From assembly GCA_019925795.1 (NCBI GenBank), contig CM034311.1, positions 6,124,126 through 6,188,125 of the forward strand: a stretch of 64,000 nt of DNA. The letters are read 5' to 3'. The notes beneath the pieces are model-generated. The model saw only the letters and a program-made list of their open reading frames with translations. It was not told where the DNA came from and made no database searches. Made by a program: the position numbers and the translations under genes. Source of the stretch: Dendrobium chrysotoxum (lineage: Eukaryota > Streptophyta > Magnoliopsida > Asparagales > Orchidaceae). Shown one piece after another: positions 1 through 10,829 of the stretch (its first letter is position 1; each line of letters opens with the position of its first letter).

Positions 1-1149
1 AATCTTTTCAGAAACTTCAAATAACTGATCGTAAGTAAGCTCACATACCTCTTCCTGGTCGGACTGACCAGGGTGATCATCAGCCATCAAACACAAGTTT
101 GTTTCCTCCTCTTCAGCTTCAGTCTCAGAAGAGTCGGATGCAGAGTCTGCCCAGAACGCCTTCTGAATCCGCTTCTTGTCCTTTCTGAACTTTGGTTTCT
201 CCTCACCCTTCTCCTTGCTTGGATGAGCTTTAAGTGTCGGACAATCAGCCTTAATGTGTCCGGGCTTCCTGCATTCAAAACAAACCGATTCAGATGAACC
301 CTTAAAGTTTTTATTGAACTTACCCTTGTTCCACTTCTGATGGTTCTTATGTTTCTTCCTTAGAAAGCTTTTGAATTGCCTTGTGATTAAGGCAACATCA
401 TCGCTATCAGACCCGGAAGTGCTAGCATCTGAATCTTTGGCCTTTAGTGCCACTGTCTTCTCTTTCTTGCGTTCACCTGCATCAAGTTGCCTTTGGTTCA
501 CCCCTTGCTCGTAAGCAATGAGTGATCCAAGTAAGCTGTCAATAGAGTAAGTATTTAAATCTTTGGATTCAGTAATAGCAGTAATCTTAGCATCATAAGA
601 AGCAGGCAAACATCTAAGAATCTTGTTCACTCTTTCGTAGTTGGTAAGTTCTCTACCTAAAGCATGCAAAGAGGTAACAATCTGAGTGAACCTTGTGTAC
701 ATTTCTGAAATAGTCTCACTAGGTTTCATGCGAAAAAGTTCGTAATCATGTAACAAGATGTTTAACCTAGACTGTTTGACTTCAGTTGTACCTTCATATG
801 TTATACATAATCTATCCCAAATCTCTTTTCCCGTTGTACAAGTAGAAACACGCATATAGTCCTCAGATTTTAAAGCACAAAAGAAACAGTTCAAACATTT
901 GGCATTTAACTGTGCTAAATCACGATCATCAAACGTCCAATCAGCAAACGGCAATTCAGTTTTCACATTGTTAACCATTCGAAAAGGTGGTTCGTATCCG
1001 TCCTTAACTAACATCCACATGCGATAATCGATAGACTGAAGAAAAGTAGACATGCGTGTTTTCCAAAAATCAAATGGAATGTTATCAAACAACGGTGGTC
1101 TAGTTATAGAATAACCTTCAGCAGTATTACGATTGTTACAGTTAGCCAT
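1..1149 (-). CDS. gag: Copia (SIRE/Maximus-type) gag, intact but partial at window edge
   Basis: Retrotransposon Gag, which packages element RNA in cytoplasmic virus-like particles. Reading the minus strand from the ATG at 1149, all 383 codons to base 1 are open, so this is the only undamaged long retroelement frame in the window. The N-terminal half is the UBN2-like Copia Gag region (residues about 1-200, with IPFDFWKTRMSTF and KEIWDRLCITYEG). A lysine-rich stretch follows, then one intact CCHC zinc knuckle (CFECRKPGHIKADC, about residues 287-300) and an acidic Ser/Glu tract. The start is fixed by the primer site and LTR just upstream and by the same position in the copy at 59145-60948. The frame leaves the window before the gag-pol junction, so pol integrity is unknown. 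Intactness suggests this is the youngest element here. Confidence 0.9.
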   Translation of the reverse strand, partial: MANCNNRNTAEGYSITRPPLFDNIPFDFWKTRMSTFLQSIDYRMWMLVKDGYEPPFRMVNNVKTELPFADWTFDDRDLAQLNAKCLNCFFCALKSEDYMRVSTCTTGKEIWDRLCITYEGTTEVKQSRLNILLHDYELFRMKPSETISEMYTRFTQIVTSLHALGRELTNYERVNKILRCLPASYDAKITAITESKDLNTYSIDSLLGSLIAYEQGVNQRQLDAGERKKEKTVALKAKDSDASTSGSDSDDVALITRQFKSFLRKKHKNHQKWNKGKFNKNFKGSSESVCFECRKPGHIKADCPTLKAHPSKEKGEEKPKFRKDKKRIQKAFWADSASDSSETEAEEEETNLCLMADDHPGQSDQEEVCELTYDQLFEVSEKI

Positions 1150-1187
1150 GGATCAAATTCAAAAGTTTTTAAACAGAAATTTTGAAT

Positions 1188-1202
1188 CCCGCTCTGATAC
1201 CA
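1188..1202 (-). other. Primer binding site, initiator tRNA-Met
   Basis: On the minus strand TGGTATCAGAGCGGG lies two bases inside the LTR end. TGGTATCAGAGC is the standard complement of the 3' end of plant initiator tRNA-Met used by Copia elements to prime minus-strand DNA synthesis. It fixes the LTR's inner edge and the element's orientation. Confidence 0.92.
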
Positions 1203-1204
1203 CT

Positions 1205-2882
1205 TGAAAGTTCGAAAGGGATGTTAAGCCCTACTGAACTAGTCCCGAGGCTAACCAAGAGGGGGGGTGAATTGGTTATTTAAAAATTTCACGATAACAA
1301 CAAAAATCTTTTCGATACTTAGCAGCGGAAACAAGTAAACAATAACGAAAAGATCAACCAACGATAATCACCCAAGCAGTTTATATTGAAAAGTAAAGTG
1401 CAAAACTGAATCAGAAAAGCAAACCAGATTTTATAGTGGTTCGGTCAACTTGACCTACGTCCACTCCCCGGAGCCTCCCCTCCGGGTATTGCACTAAACG
1501 AAAGTGACTCTCCTTTTGCTCCCACAGCAAGGCGGAGAAGCCTGTACAAAATACCTCCTTTTCACCACACGGTGAGGCAGAGAACCTGACCTCCTTTCGC
1601 TTCCTCCTGAAGCAGGCAGAGAACCTTCGAACTCCTTTTGCTTCCACCTGAAGCGGGCAGAGAACCCCGGATCTTCTTGCGAACGATCCTCCCACGAAGA
1701 ACACCGACTAGACGACAGACGACGAGCGGAGAAGACGACTCTGATCCGTGCTTGGAGCAACCTTAGTGAATCCCTCACTAACTCCCCCTCACAAGATCTC
1801 TTCTCTCTCTCCCAACTCTCTCTTCTCTCTAGGGTTTCTCAGGGAAGGAAGGCAGCAAAAGATTTTTCCAAATCTAGGAAAAAGTTCTTTTAAAGGAGGG
1901 CTTAAAACTTGCCCTAAATCTCAACTTGTCGGCCAAGATCGTCCAGGACGATCGGTAGATCGTCCAGGACGATCGGTAGATCGTCCTGTACGATCAGTTC
2001 AAATTCAGCTATTTCAGCCTGGACGATCTGGCTCTTCTGGACGATCAGTAGAAAAAGTTGTTCATATCATCCCGTACGATCCTGCGATCGTCCGGGACGA
2101 TTAGTTCAAATTGAAGGAAATCGTCCAGAAGACAGTTCGGGTCGTCAAGAGAAATCTGTGCTGGACGACCAAAAAATGACTTGATCGTCCCGGACGATAT
2201 GGTAATCGTCCGGTACGATTAGTTCAAAAAGGCCCCAAATCATCCTGTACATAGTTCTGGACGTACAGCTGAAATGCACAAGACGATCACGATCGTCCGG
2301 GACGATACTGCGATCGTCCAGGACGATGTGATCGTATCAATTAAACATTAATCGCTTTCCTTAATTACCAGACTAATTTAGGCATGATTGTAGTGAATCG
2401 TCCAGGACGATACACGTATCGTCCGGGACGATCAGACCAAAATACTTAAAATAAAACTTGCCTAACTTAATCTGGCGGCTGGAAATTTCTGATTTGAGCA
2501 TATCGTCCCGTACGATCCAAAGATCGTCCAGGACGATCTGCTTAATCAGACCCTCTTAACTCAGTCGCCCTAATTAGGGTTTCTGTTTTAACTGGATCGT
2601 CCAGGACGATGTGGATATCGTCCAGGACGATCTGAACAAAATTTTAACAGAAACTCTAATTCACTCAATCTCTCTCCCTGAGTGTGTGTGTGCAAGGTTA
2701 CTTAGCTAGGGAATCAGTTACATTACAATTGACTCAATAAAAGAAAAAATCATACATTTGACACACTTGGACCCGATCTTGAGTTGGCTTGAGTAGCTTG
2801 CGGTCTTTTGTGCCTGAAACTGATTAGCCAAGAAAAACACACTGGAAACATGTTTGTCATCATCAAAACCAGATTTGCAACA
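1205..2882 (-). repeat. 5' LTR of SIRE-type Copia element 1
   Basis: LTR of 1678 bp, read on the minus strand from TGTTGCAAATCTGG (at 2882) to GAACTTTCA (at 1205), with canonical TG...CA ends. U3 (about 2882-1900) carries at least 15 palindromes of the ATCGTCCWGGACGAT type. A weak TATA-like TTTAAAAG lies at about 1887-1895; sister copies have TATAAAAG there. The rest is R/U5, with the polypurine-rich block common to this family near 1770-1830. The primer site abuts the inner end. The outer flank is GTAAT (2883-2887); its partner lies outside the window. Confidence 0.92.
1938..2631. promoter_or_regulatory. Array of paired 15-bp palindromes in U3
   Basis: Fifteen copies of a near-perfect palindrome (ATCGTCCAGGACGAT and variants) start at 1938, 1959, 1980, 2066, 2087, 2184, 2205, 2292, 2313, 2397, 2418, 2502, 2523, 2596 and 2617. 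Within every group the start-to-start distance is exactly 21 bp, that is a 6-bp spacer. The array ends about 45 bp upstream of the TATA-like box on the minus strand. The fixed two-helical-turn spacing suggests binding of a dimeric protein on one DNA face; the function is inferred. Confidence 0.7.
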
Positions 2883-3010
2883 GTAATTAAATTGTATAGT
2901 ATGATCAAGGTTGTATGAGACGATTGTCATAAAATGCATTCAACCCGAGGAGTCATATGTACGATGATTGACTAAATGGATCGTACCGTATGACCCTGAT
3001 CATAATATAA
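2883..3010 (-). mobile_element. Remnant of an older Copia, region upstream of the env-position ORF
   Basis: The stretch contains a diverged AAcCCGAGGAGTCAT motif and decayed half-palindromes that match the spacer ahead of the extra ORF in other copies (about 30100 and 39955). It is probably the target into which element 1 inserted. Similarity is by eye only. Confidence 0.45.
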
Positions 3011-3251
3011 AATTTAATTACCAACATAGTTCAGTTTAGAATCATCCCAATTAGAACTTTTGGTCACTCTTCTTGTCAGCATCAATTAAGAGATGATAAA
3101 TATCAACTACAATGTCAAGATTCATCCTCTTATCTTGATAAAAGGAGATTGAAATTGACAAGCCAACTAGTATTATTATTTGATGGCAATAAATTATGAC
3201 TTCCTTAAATGGTCACTACATCAACTGCACTAGTGGCTCATAAATAGCCCA

Positions 3252-4890
3252 TGGCAAAAGAAAGAGTAAAGAAAGGCTAAGCTGTTGAAGAAGTATCAAC
3301 TGTCAAAGAATACACTCCTATGGATCCTCACAATATAGTGGGAAAACCTATACAAGAAATGATGGATTACATGAAGGAGAGTATTCGAAAGATAGATGAA
3401 TAAGAAGCTGTAGAAAATGTAAAAATAAATTCACAAGATGAAGAAATGGTTGAGTGTGTATGAATGGTAGATACACGATCATCTACTTAGCAACATAAAA
3501 AGAAGACAATGTTAAATTCAGAAAACATAAAGAATATGGAGAAAGAAGATGATGATGAAGAATATGTCCCCAATATGACTAGCAATCTTCTAGATCACTA
3601 TGTCAGAAGGATGATTAAATAGTTAGAATGGAGAAGAAAATGGAAGAGTTGATGGAAGCTAAGGTCTCTCTGCAAAATAAAGTTCCTCCTACTAAAGCTC
3701 ACATAGATTCTACTCCAAATGAGCCTACGTAGCACTGCAATAAATTTAAAGAGGTAATGAAGGAAAATAAAATTTAAGTAGTGAAGTCAGAAAAAGAGAC
3801 AGTATAAATAGTAGATATAAAGCAAATGAAAGAACAACAAGTCAAGGAAGCTCTAGCACAGTCTAAGAGTACCTCGTCTATTCTAAGGGTAGACCATTCC
3901 TTAATGAATATGACTTGGTTCCTCATGCTAAAGGATTTATTCCTCCATCATTCAAAAATTTGGATGGAATGGGGAATTTGAAACAACATCTAGCACATTT
4001 CAGGGCCAGCTATTGCAATGTAGTAGGCAGTGATGCTTTACTTTTTAGACAATTTATAAGCAGCTCTTCAGATATCATATTTGACTGGTATGCTGAAATA
4101 CCTAATAGGTCAGTGTAGACATTTGTAGAGTTAGAATAAATTTTCACTAAAGGGTTTATTGGAGCATGTCATCATGTCACAGTAGGGCATCTGGTAGTGG
4201 GGAAAAGGAAACCTGGTGAAAGTCTGGTTGACTACATCCTAAGGTGGAGGAATATCAGCATAAAGTGCGAACATCAGCTCCAAGAATAACATGCTATAGA
4301 AATCCTTCTAAAAAATATTCATGGTCTAATTGCTTTCTTATTGAAAGGCTTTACAATCAAAACTTTTGAAAAGTTATTGAGTAAAGCCTCTAATCTTTAA
4401 GAGAAAATGTCTCAATTTAGTTTCTGAAAAGATTAATATCCAATAGAAATAAAAAAACTAAAACCTCAGAAGGTGTTAGAAAAGAAGGCTGGTTTAGTAT
4501 CTTCTGTCAATAAGGGTAAATAACTAATGCAAGTTTACAAAAAATCCAGGTCGTCCATCACAGTATAAACAATATAACAGGCCTCCAAATTCACAATTCA
4601 AATCTTATTCCAATCTCATTCCTGAAGAGAAAAGGGAGAGATTTGAAGCTCTGAGGAATAAGGCTTATTCATTTAAAAGAGAGGTTATTAGAAGGATCTT
4701 CAAGAATCTTCTAAAGAATTAATAATTCAAACTTCCTGAACCTAAGAAGTTGGAAGATGTGGGCAAAGTGGGGAAACCTAAATATTGCCCATATCACCGG
4801 ATGATCAGTCATGAGTTAGAAGATTGTATAACTTTCAAGGAATGGCTTGAAAGGAGTATCAAAGATGGATTGGTTGTGATACCCAAGGCG
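3252..4890 (+). pseudogene. Ty3/gypsy (Tat-type) gag, degenerate
   Basis: Decayed Gag of a Tat-lineage Gypsy element. A possible start is the ATG at 3252, followed by a charged, helix-prone N-terminus with several stops. The recognisable capsid core runs about 3915-4400: the 67-residue open piece (3915-4118) carries GFIPPSFKNLDGMGNLKQHL and the F-x2-WY motif typical of these Gags. It continues after a TAG with KRKPGESLVDYILRWRN. Near 4783-4830 is a degenerate zinc-binding motif of the CxxH...H....C type (CPYHRMISHELEDC). Stops are mainly TAG, with frameshifts. It cannot encode a functional protein. Confidence 0.8.
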
Positions 4891-5961
4891 TATTTAACTG
4901 ATTCTAGTTAGGGATCTGCTAAATACTTGACTGGTGATCATTCCGTACTAATTTTAAATCCAAAATATGATGATGTTTGGGATATAGCCTTATCTTGATC
5001 TTCTAAGAAAGTTCTAAATAAAATTTATCATTCATCTTTTCAAGTGTCTCAAGGAGTGTAGAGTCCCTCTGGGTTGAACTAACAACTTCTAAAGAGGAAG
5101 TCCAGAATAAAGCTTCTTTTAAAAAACCTCAGAAGAGATCAATTGGTCAATCTTTAGTAGTTTAGAAGGAAGATCTCAGGAATAAAAATAGCAATATAAA
5201 CAACAAAGTTATAATGTCTTCTAATGGGAAAGCAAAAGATCTTGTACCGCTTACACTCTTTGATTTCTATTTTGTCCCGCCATGGGCTAAGAGTGTAATG
5301 AAGAAAGATTCAATGTATATCTTGTCTATATTTGATTATTATCAAATAAATGATGCAATATAAAATAACTCTATAGAACCTGAAATAAATTTAAATGAAT
5401 TAAAAGAATCTCTTTAATATTTCTCTAATAGTAATTCCCCTATACTTGATATTTAGGGTGATGTTATTTATATAGAAGTTGAGATGTCTGATTCTGATAA
5501 TTCATCAGATGAAGCATTAAATATAAATAAAAATATAGAATCAAAAGAACCAACTATCTCTTCTTCAGAAGAGATCGTCCAAGTAGATCTACAAAGTGGT
5601 AAGGTGTTACCACCATTAGCATCTGTAGCTAGCAAAGGAAAGCAAGTGATTGATAATCTAGAAACATCAACACCAGTTTAACTAGATCTAGATGTAGCTA
5701 ATTTAGATATTCCTAAAGTGGATTATGATGTGTTGGCACATCTTAAAAAGGTGTCTGCAAAACTGAGTCTTTACGAGGCTTTGGTTCTTTCCAAAAAAAA
5801 AAATGAGGTAGGTTTTAATTAAAGCTTTACTTGATCTGGAGACCTATATGGCTCAGTTAGCATCAATGCAGCCTGAAAGAACATTGAGTTGTAAAGAAAT
5901 CCCAGAAGTTATGTTCTAAGATGAAGATCTTCTCCTGGGAACATCAGATCATAATCGTTTG

Positions 5962-6034
<73 letters not shown>

Positions 6035-6430
6035 TTTAAATTATCATATGTTCTTATTAATTTGGGTGCATCAATCAACATTACTACTCTTAGAACTCTC
6101 GCATACCTGAATGTGGATACTCGCAAAATCAGTTCTATTAAAATGATGTTACACTGGTTCAACGAATAAGGTGAGAGAGCTTTAGGTTCAATCACTTTGA
6201 TATTAGAAATAAAAAACCTAAAGATCGAAGCCAATTTTCATATAATAGATTCCAAAGCTTCTTTTAACACTCTTTTGGGTAGACGTTGTCTACATGAATA
6301 TAAACGGTGACTTCCACCATTCATCAGTGTATTAAATATTCTTGTGAATGAGAAGAGTACTTTATTAAAGGTGACTTGCAGCCATTTTTAATTCATGTCT
6401 ATCTTTTCTAAAAATCCCAAACTGGGTGAA
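4891..6430 (+). pseudogene. Tat-type Gypsy gag-pol linker and aspartic protease remnant
   Basis: The first part (4891-5960) is low-complexity, Ser/Lys/Glu-rich coding debris; a 65-residue open piece at 5484-5681 is probably linker. The protease homology lies at 6035-6310, with a motif read as LINLGASIN where family members have L-x-D-x-GASIN-like residues, so the catalytic aspartate appears to be asparagine. It is followed by a run resembling the family's conserved C-terminal region (TLLGRRCLHEY). Many in-frame stops are present. The assignment rests on the GASIN motif and its position before reverse transcriptase. Confidence 0.65.
5963..6030 (+). repeat. (TA)n microsatellite
   Basis: About 34 uninterrupted TA dinucleotides sit inside the decayed Gypsy element, a few codons upstream of the protease homology. 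Replication slippage in dead retroelement sequence is the simple explanation. It produces spurious YIYI/IYIY frames on both strands. Confidence 0.97.
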
Positions 6431-7539
6431 GAATAGGTAAAAGTAAAGAAATAAAAAGGAAGAGAAAAAGAAAAGAAAAAGTAAAGCATCCTCATCTTGA
6501 ACATGATGTTTGCTGGTCACTTGGCCCTCCCTCACAAAGAGGTGGTTAAATGGCTCAATAATCTAAAGGAAGAGGTTGAGGATGGAAAAATAGAGTGATA
6601 AAAGAAAATGAAAAAAAATGTACAAATAAAGACGCCTACAATACCTATTGATTTTGAATCCATCTCGGAGGTGGAATCACATGTAATTGATAAAAAGCCA
6701 TAGGCTATAGACTATAGGAATAATATAAAGTAGTTAAGTTTGAGATTTCCATTAAAGCAGGTAGGGACTGAGATAGAGTCCAAGTCACTAGGAAAACTGA
6801 TTTAAATCTATCTAGTATGGAAAGATTAAAAAAGTATGTGAATAATATTACCCTTACTCCACTTTCTCAAAGCAATATAAAAAAGGTTAGAGGTGAAAAC
6901 CTCTCTTCCTTTAGACCTAGATACCAAAGCCAATATTTTTGTACCTTCTACCAACTAAACCACTGAAATTGATGTACACTTCAGTGATCCATTTATGGAT
7001 GAAATAGTGGAACTCCCTTTTGACTGGTACTCTAATTATGTAAGAAATTTTGCTAAATAAGGTTTAATGCCATCAAATTGGACTAGAGGCGAAGCCCAAA
7101 TAATTTAAATACCTATGGAATACAAAATATCACAAATACACATCAAAATTAGGTGTTGCTCTATGTTTATTTGGCGATGATGAATATTGCTTAGTTATAT
7201 CAAATAATCTCAAGTTTGATAGTCTCTTTTTAACAAACATTAAGACTCTTAACGAATTCTATTTAGAAACTTCAGATGATCTGGATGACTCTCAAGCTAG
7301 GGATGCATATCCAGAACTGTTGACGATTTGAAAGAAATAAATTTGGGAACTAAAGAAGACCCTCATTCATTTTTCATAAGTTCTTTATTAAATGAGGACA
7401 TGGCAAATAAAATGATCAAACTCTAGGAAGAATTTAAAGACTTTTTGCCTAGATCTATAAAGAAAGGCTTAGATTATCTTCATATATAGCAATTCATAAT
7501 CTTGATATTCAATCAGGAATGATTTCAGTTAAACAAGTG

Positions 7540-8040
7540 CCTCAATGAATGTGGCTCGATATTGAACAACAAGTAATATTTAAAGTTAAAAAGTTAATCA
7601 ATGCAGGTTTTATTAGGGAGAAGAAATATCCAACCTGGTTAGCTAGGGTCATTCTAGTTAAGAAGTAGAATGGTCAAATTTAGGTCTGTATTAATTTTCG
7701 AGATCTGAATAAAGCTTCTTCTAAAGATGAATTATTGATTCCTATACTAGAGCTTATGATTGATATTGCTTTCTCTCATGTAATATTCTCATTTATGGAT
7801 GGCTCATCTGTGTACAGCCAAATCAAAATGGCTCATGAGGATGAAAAATATGCTATTTTTAGAACACCAAGACTCTACTGTTATACAGAAATGCCATTCA
7901 AACTAAAGAATGTTGGAGCAACTTATAAGAGAGCAATGAAAAGGATTTTTGATGAACTAATCCATAATCAAGTGGATGATATGTCAATGATCTGGTCATT
8001 AAAAGTCTTGAAAGAGGTCACCACTTAGATGATCTAAGAA
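7540..8040 (+). pseudogene. Ty3/gypsy reverse transcriptase remnant
   Basis: Reverse transcriptase copies element RNA into DNA. The segment shows AGFIREKKYPTWLA, then an inactivated KKxNGQI-VCINFRDLNKAS block, then the 97-residue open piece 7735-8028 with FMDGSSVYSQIKMA, KYAIFRTP, MPFKLKNVGATYKRAM and IFDELIH. These are the fingers and palm of Gypsy enzymes, closest to Tat/Athila-type wording. The catalytic Y-x-DD region is damaged: about three residues are missing and only VDD remains. In-frame TAG stops replace expected Gln and other codons. It lies in the usual gag-protease-RT order. Confidence 0.88.
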
Positions 8041-8860
8041 TCATTTTCCAAAGATTATGTCAATAAAACTTCAAAAAATGAATCCATTGAAGTGTACTTT
8101 TGGTGTCACTTTAAAAATATTTATATGTTTTGTTATCTGACATCGATGAATCAAAATAGATCCAAATAAAACCAAAGCTATAATAGAATTGCCACCACAT
8201 AAAAGTCTTACTCAGTTAATATTTTTCTAAGATCGACTAGTGTACCTTAGAAGATTCATATCAAATCTATCAGGTAGATGTCAACCATTTGCAGCTTTAT
8301 ATAAGAAAAATGCTTGTTTCAAGTGGGATGATCATTATTTGAAAGCATTTGACAGTATAAATAGTATTTGATAAATTCCCTAATTTTAGCTACTCCTATT
8401 CTAGGGAAGCCACTAATTTTATATGCTACATCTTTAAGTGAATCTCTTGGCACCTTGTTATCTCAGGTTAATGAGAAAGGAAAAGAGGAAACTCTACTAT
8501 CTGAGTAGATGTTTACTTTCAACTGAAGTAAATTATCCTTCGATAAAGAAATATTGCTTAGCCTTAATCTTCGCAGCTCAAAAGCTAAGACATTATGCTC
8601 TCACATAAAGTGAATTTATTATCCAAAGTAAATCTATTAAAATATCTGATGACCCATATAACATTGTTAGGGAGACTAGCTAGTTAGTCAATGATATTAT
8701 CAAATTTTGAAATTATATTAATTCCTTTATGAGCAGTGAAAGGGAAAGCTATGGCAAATTTTTTAGCAGCTCACCTTATACATGATCATTGTCCAATCAA
8801 TGATGAATTACCATATGAATAAATTTTAAGTCTAATAATAAATAAAAATCCATCTGGGAA
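8041..8860 (+). pseudogene. Gypsy RNase H (first) and connection remnant
   Basis: Degenerate sequence between reverse transcriptase and the second RNase H. Pieces such as AALYKKNACFKWDDHYLKAF, PILGKPLILYATSL and SLGTLLSQVNEKGKE, scattered over shifted frames, match the connection and RNase H of Gypsy polyproteins. There are many stops and frameshifts and no long open frame. The call rests on order and short motifs. Confidence 0.6.
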
Positions 8861-9300
8861 TTCTATTTTGATGGTGCATCTTCTAATCAACAAGAAGCAT
8901 ATGGTCATATTTCCTAGGGAAAGTTGGAATTAGAATAGTATTCATTACCCCAAAAAAGGTTGTAATGTATTAATATTATCATTTTTCAAAACCTTGCATG
9001 AACAACGAAGCTGAGTACAAGGCACTAATAAATGGGTTAGAATTGACTACCTTGAATCAAATTCAAGAAAATAATTTTTTTGAAGATTCACAGCTAGTAA
9101 TCACCCAGATAGCCAGAACTTGTCAAGTATTAAAAGAAAATTTGGTTCCTTATCATCAATATGCAATGCATCTTCTCAAATAAATCTCAACTATAACACT
9201 ATACAAATTTCCTCATGGATATAATTCAATGGCAGATGCCTTAGCAAGGTCGGTTAAATCTATGTACAGTCCCGAGGGAGATTCAATTACAATAGAAGTA
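8860..9300 (+). pseudogene. Second (Tat-lineage) RNase H remnant
   Basis: Sequence reading FYFDGASSNQQEAYG, then the 61-residue open piece 8998-9183 with MNNEAEYKALINGLEL, then NSMADALARS after a TAG. The combination of DGAS, NNEAEYxAL and ADALA marks the additional RNase H domain found after the normal RNase H in Tat-clade Gypsy elements, so it is the main reason for assigning this element to Tat. The acidic residues (D of DGAS, E of EAEY, D of ADALA) are still readable, but stops and an upstream frameshift make it non-functional. Confidence 0.78.
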
Positions 9301-9519
9301 CAAGATCGCTAGGTTCTATCACCTATAGACCTTGAATATATAAACAAAAAATCCTCAAATGAGGTGAAAATTTTTTTAGCAATAGAAGATGAGATGGTGG
9401 ATTGGAGAAAACCTTTCATTGAATACTTGAAAGAAAATAAGCTCTCTTATGATAAACCGGTAGCAGATCAAATCAAAAGATCTCATTTTTATTCATTGAT
9501 TAATGAAATCTTATGCAAA

Positions 9520-10660
9520 AGATCATTTGATTAGATGTGCTTAAGAAGCCTAAGTAAATTAGAATCATTAAAAATTATCTAAGAAGTATATGCTAGATTA
9601 TGTGACGCACATCAATCAGGTCCAAAGATGAAAATAAAAATTAAAAGAATGAGTTATTATTGGCCATCGATGATTGATGACTGCATGAAAGATGCATGTT
9701 GTTGTCATCAATGTCAGGGACATGGTGTGGTTATACATCAACCACTAAATGTATTATATCCAACAAATGCTTTATGACCTTTTAAAAGCTGGGGTATAGA
9801 CATTATTAGTCCAATTGATCTGCCATCCTCCAGAGTTCATAGGTTCATCTTAGCAGCTACATATTACATCATAAAATGGGAAGAAGAGATTCTTTGGAAG
9901 CTAAAGCTCATTATGTCATAAATTTCTTTAAATAATATATCATGTATTGATCTGGTGTTTTTCATTGAATCATATTAGATAATGGTGTGTCATTCAAAAG
10001 CACTAAAATAACTAATTTTTTAAAATGTCATAATATTGATTGAAGATACTCAATAATCTATTACTCTTAGACAAATGGATTGGTTGAGGCCTTCAATACA
10101 ATACTGGTCCAAATTACAAAGAAAATACTAGATGATAACAAATAACAATGGCATGAAAAGTTAGGAGAAGATTTGTGGGCATATAGAACCACCTATAGAA
10201 CTCCAACTCAATCAACACCATTTGCTTTATTATTTAGAGCAGAGGTTGTTCTCCCTTTAGAGGTACAGCTGCCTTCACTACGTGTAGCTATCAACTATAA
10301 GATTACAGAAGAGTAGAATGCAAAACTTAGATTAGAAGAGCTCAGAAGTTTAGAAGAGATGCATCTGTAGGCTCAACATGACCTTAAATTATATAAAGCC
10401 AAGATGATTAAGTACACAACAAGTTGGTTCATCCAAGAACTTTTAAAGTAAGAGACTTAGTTTTGGTTCTGTAAATACCTATCTTAGCCCATCAAAAGAT
10501 AGGAGGTAAATTTAAACCAACTTGGAAAGGTTTATTCATGGTAGAAATGGCATATTAAGGGGGATCTTATCAGTTGTTTGATTGTAAATGAGATCATCCA
10601 ATGTTACCTATAAATGGATGGTGTCTTAAGCGCTATAATGATGGATAGTGCTAAAGGAGA
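9520..10660 (+). pseudogene. Gypsy integrase remnant
   Basis: Integrase inserts the DNA copy into the genome. Readable pieces are the zinc-finger region (ARLCDAHQSGPKMKIKIKRM, then SYYWPSMIDDCMKDACCCHQC), the start of the catalytic core (SWGIDIISPIDLP with the first Asp), and the C-terminal tail (TPTQSTPFALLFRAEVVLPLEV, LEELRSLEEMHL). Frequent TAG codons and frameshifts break it. The order gag-protease-RT-RNase H-second RNase H-integrase is complete across 3252-10660, so the whole element was once present. Confidence 0.85.
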
Positions 10661-10829
10661 ATTTTGATAATAAATAAAATTTTCTCGCCATTTGTTTTTG
10701 CATAATTGCTTGAATGTATATAATTTGCAGAAGAAACTGAGACTAGAAGATAAGGATGAATCTTAAGTTCATACTAAAGTTTATAGAGTTTTAAATTCCT
10801 CGAATATCATTAAAATATAATACCCTTCA

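Noticed and set aside
1411..1778. Overlapping frames of about 95 codons, repeated in the other LTRs (35783-36250, 51382-51748, 61294-61503)
   Set aside because: They fall in the R/U5 part of the LTR, with several frames open at once and no conserved start or protein-like pattern.
1938..2631. CRISPR-like array
   Set aside because: Repeats are regularly spaced, but repeats and spacers are 15 and 6 bp, the setting is a plant LTR and there are no cas genes.
5921..6234. Frames reading YIYIYI and IYIYIY
   Set aside because: Translation of the (TA)n microsatellite.
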